6,188 bases of DNA from NCBI GenBank assembly GCA_050942615.1, contig JBMNNQ010000075.1, positions 1 to 6,188 of the forward strand. The letters run 5' to 3'. This DNA is from JAAZMI01 sp050942615. GTDB lineage: Bacteria; Bacillota; Dethiobacteria; DTU022; UBA8154. The translations under genes were made by a program, and so were the position numbers. Positions 5,819 to 6,188 of this stretch are shown piece after piece (position 1 is the stretch's first letter; each line of letters starts with the position of its first letter). Below the pieces are notes generated by a model. The model ran no database searches, was not told the origin of the DNA, and worked only from the letters and a program-made list of their open reading frames with translations.

Positions 5819-6188
5819 ATGGAAAATGAAGGGGAATTAAAAAAACTTGCCGGTTGGATAGATGACGGGGGCATGGTAGTTTTTACAGGTGCGGGGATCA
5901 GTACGGAATCCGGCTTATCCGACTTCCGCAGTCCGGGGGGGATCTGGGATCGCTTTAACCCGGCAGAATTTACCCTGCAGAAGTTTACTGCCAGCGCTGA
6001 AACCCGCCGCAATTTTTGGCAGTTTTACCATGAAAACTGGAAGGTTTCCCGGGCGGCAAAACCCAATAGGGCCCATTTGGCAATTGCTGAAATGGAAAAA
6101 AAGGGTAAGGTAAACGCAGTTGTTACCCAAAATATTGATGAACTGCACCAGGCTGCAGGCAACAGCCCGGAAAAGGTACTGGAAATAC
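5819..6188 (+). CDS. Sir2 family NAD-dependent protein deacylase, N-terminal part
   Basis: The first 123 codons of a sirtuin run off the right edge. Sirtuins remove acyl groups from lysine using NAD+, releasing nicotinamide and O-acyl-ADP-ribose; bacterial members (CobB/SrtN type) often control acyl-CoA synthetases. Visible motifs are the Rossmann-fold NAD loop TGAGISTESG (23-32), SDFRSPGGIW (34-43), and VTQNIDELHQAAG (102-114) with the nicotinamide-pocket residues Q104, N105, I106 and D107. The last complete codons read LEI and the next begins with C, which fits the catalytic His of the family's LEIHG motif; the zinc-binding cysteines lie outside. SDFR replaces the usual PDFR. The YxxR acyl-pocket motif of desuccinylase-type sirtuins appears as Y70-H-E-N73, with the Arg missing. 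Forty-four nt separate it from the DUF151 stop, so the two are probably cotranscribed. The family assignment is secure; the substrate class is not. Confidence 0.95.
   Translation, partial: MENEGELKKLAGWIDDGGMVVFTGAGISTESGLSDFRSPGGIWDRFNPAEFTLQKFTASAETRRNFWQFYHENWKVSRAAKPNRAHLAIAEMEKKGKVNAVVTQNIDELHQAAGNSPEKVLEI

Overview
The window looks like a chromosomal segment of a low-to-mid GC Gram-positive anaerobe. A clostridial Firmicute, perhaps Peptococcaceae-like, is the best guess. The grounds are AGGAGG-type ribosome binding sites, sigma-A promoters close to consensus, a mix of A/T-rich spacers and G-rich patches, and protein sequences that read like clostridial members of their families. The assignment to a lineage is inference. 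There is no insertion sequence, CRISPR array, tRNA or rRNA, or phage gene in view.

Left part, minus strand (1-1342). A DUF763 family gene of unknown function runs off the left edge. Its N-terminal 241 codons are present, with a sigma-A promoter just upstream of the start. Upstream of it, separated by a rho-independent terminator, lies a small vicinal-oxygen-chelate (VOC) protein that resembles methylmalonyl-CoA epimerase but has lost a metal-ligand histidine. A 388-bp A/T-rich gap (1343-1730) with no convincing gene separates it from treZ.

Centre (1731-5121). Two trehalose-producing enzymes are transcribed divergently from a 340-bp intergenic region. treZ (minus) encodes malto-oligosyltrehalose trehalohydrolase (GH13). 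treT (plus) encodes the GT4 trehalose glycosyltransferring synthase, which makes trehalose from NDP-glucose and glucose. The usual partner of TreZ, TreY, is not in the window. The intergenic region has a terminator-like hairpin in the treZ leader and a G/C-rich, structure-prone leader with a tandem heptamer before treT. These are the most interesting non-coding signals.

Right part, plus strand (5122-6188). A strong promoter (CTGACA-17-TATAAT) with a leader of about 140 nt precedes a bifunctional-nuclease/DUF151 family gene. Forty-four bases further on is a Sir2 family NAD-dependent deacylase, cut by the right edge just before its catalytic histidine. The two probably form an operon.

No clearly new multi-gene system is visible. 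The best leads are the treZ/treT pairing with its structured divergent leaders, the metal-site-degenerate VOC protein, and the Sir2 protein with an altered acyl-pocket motif.
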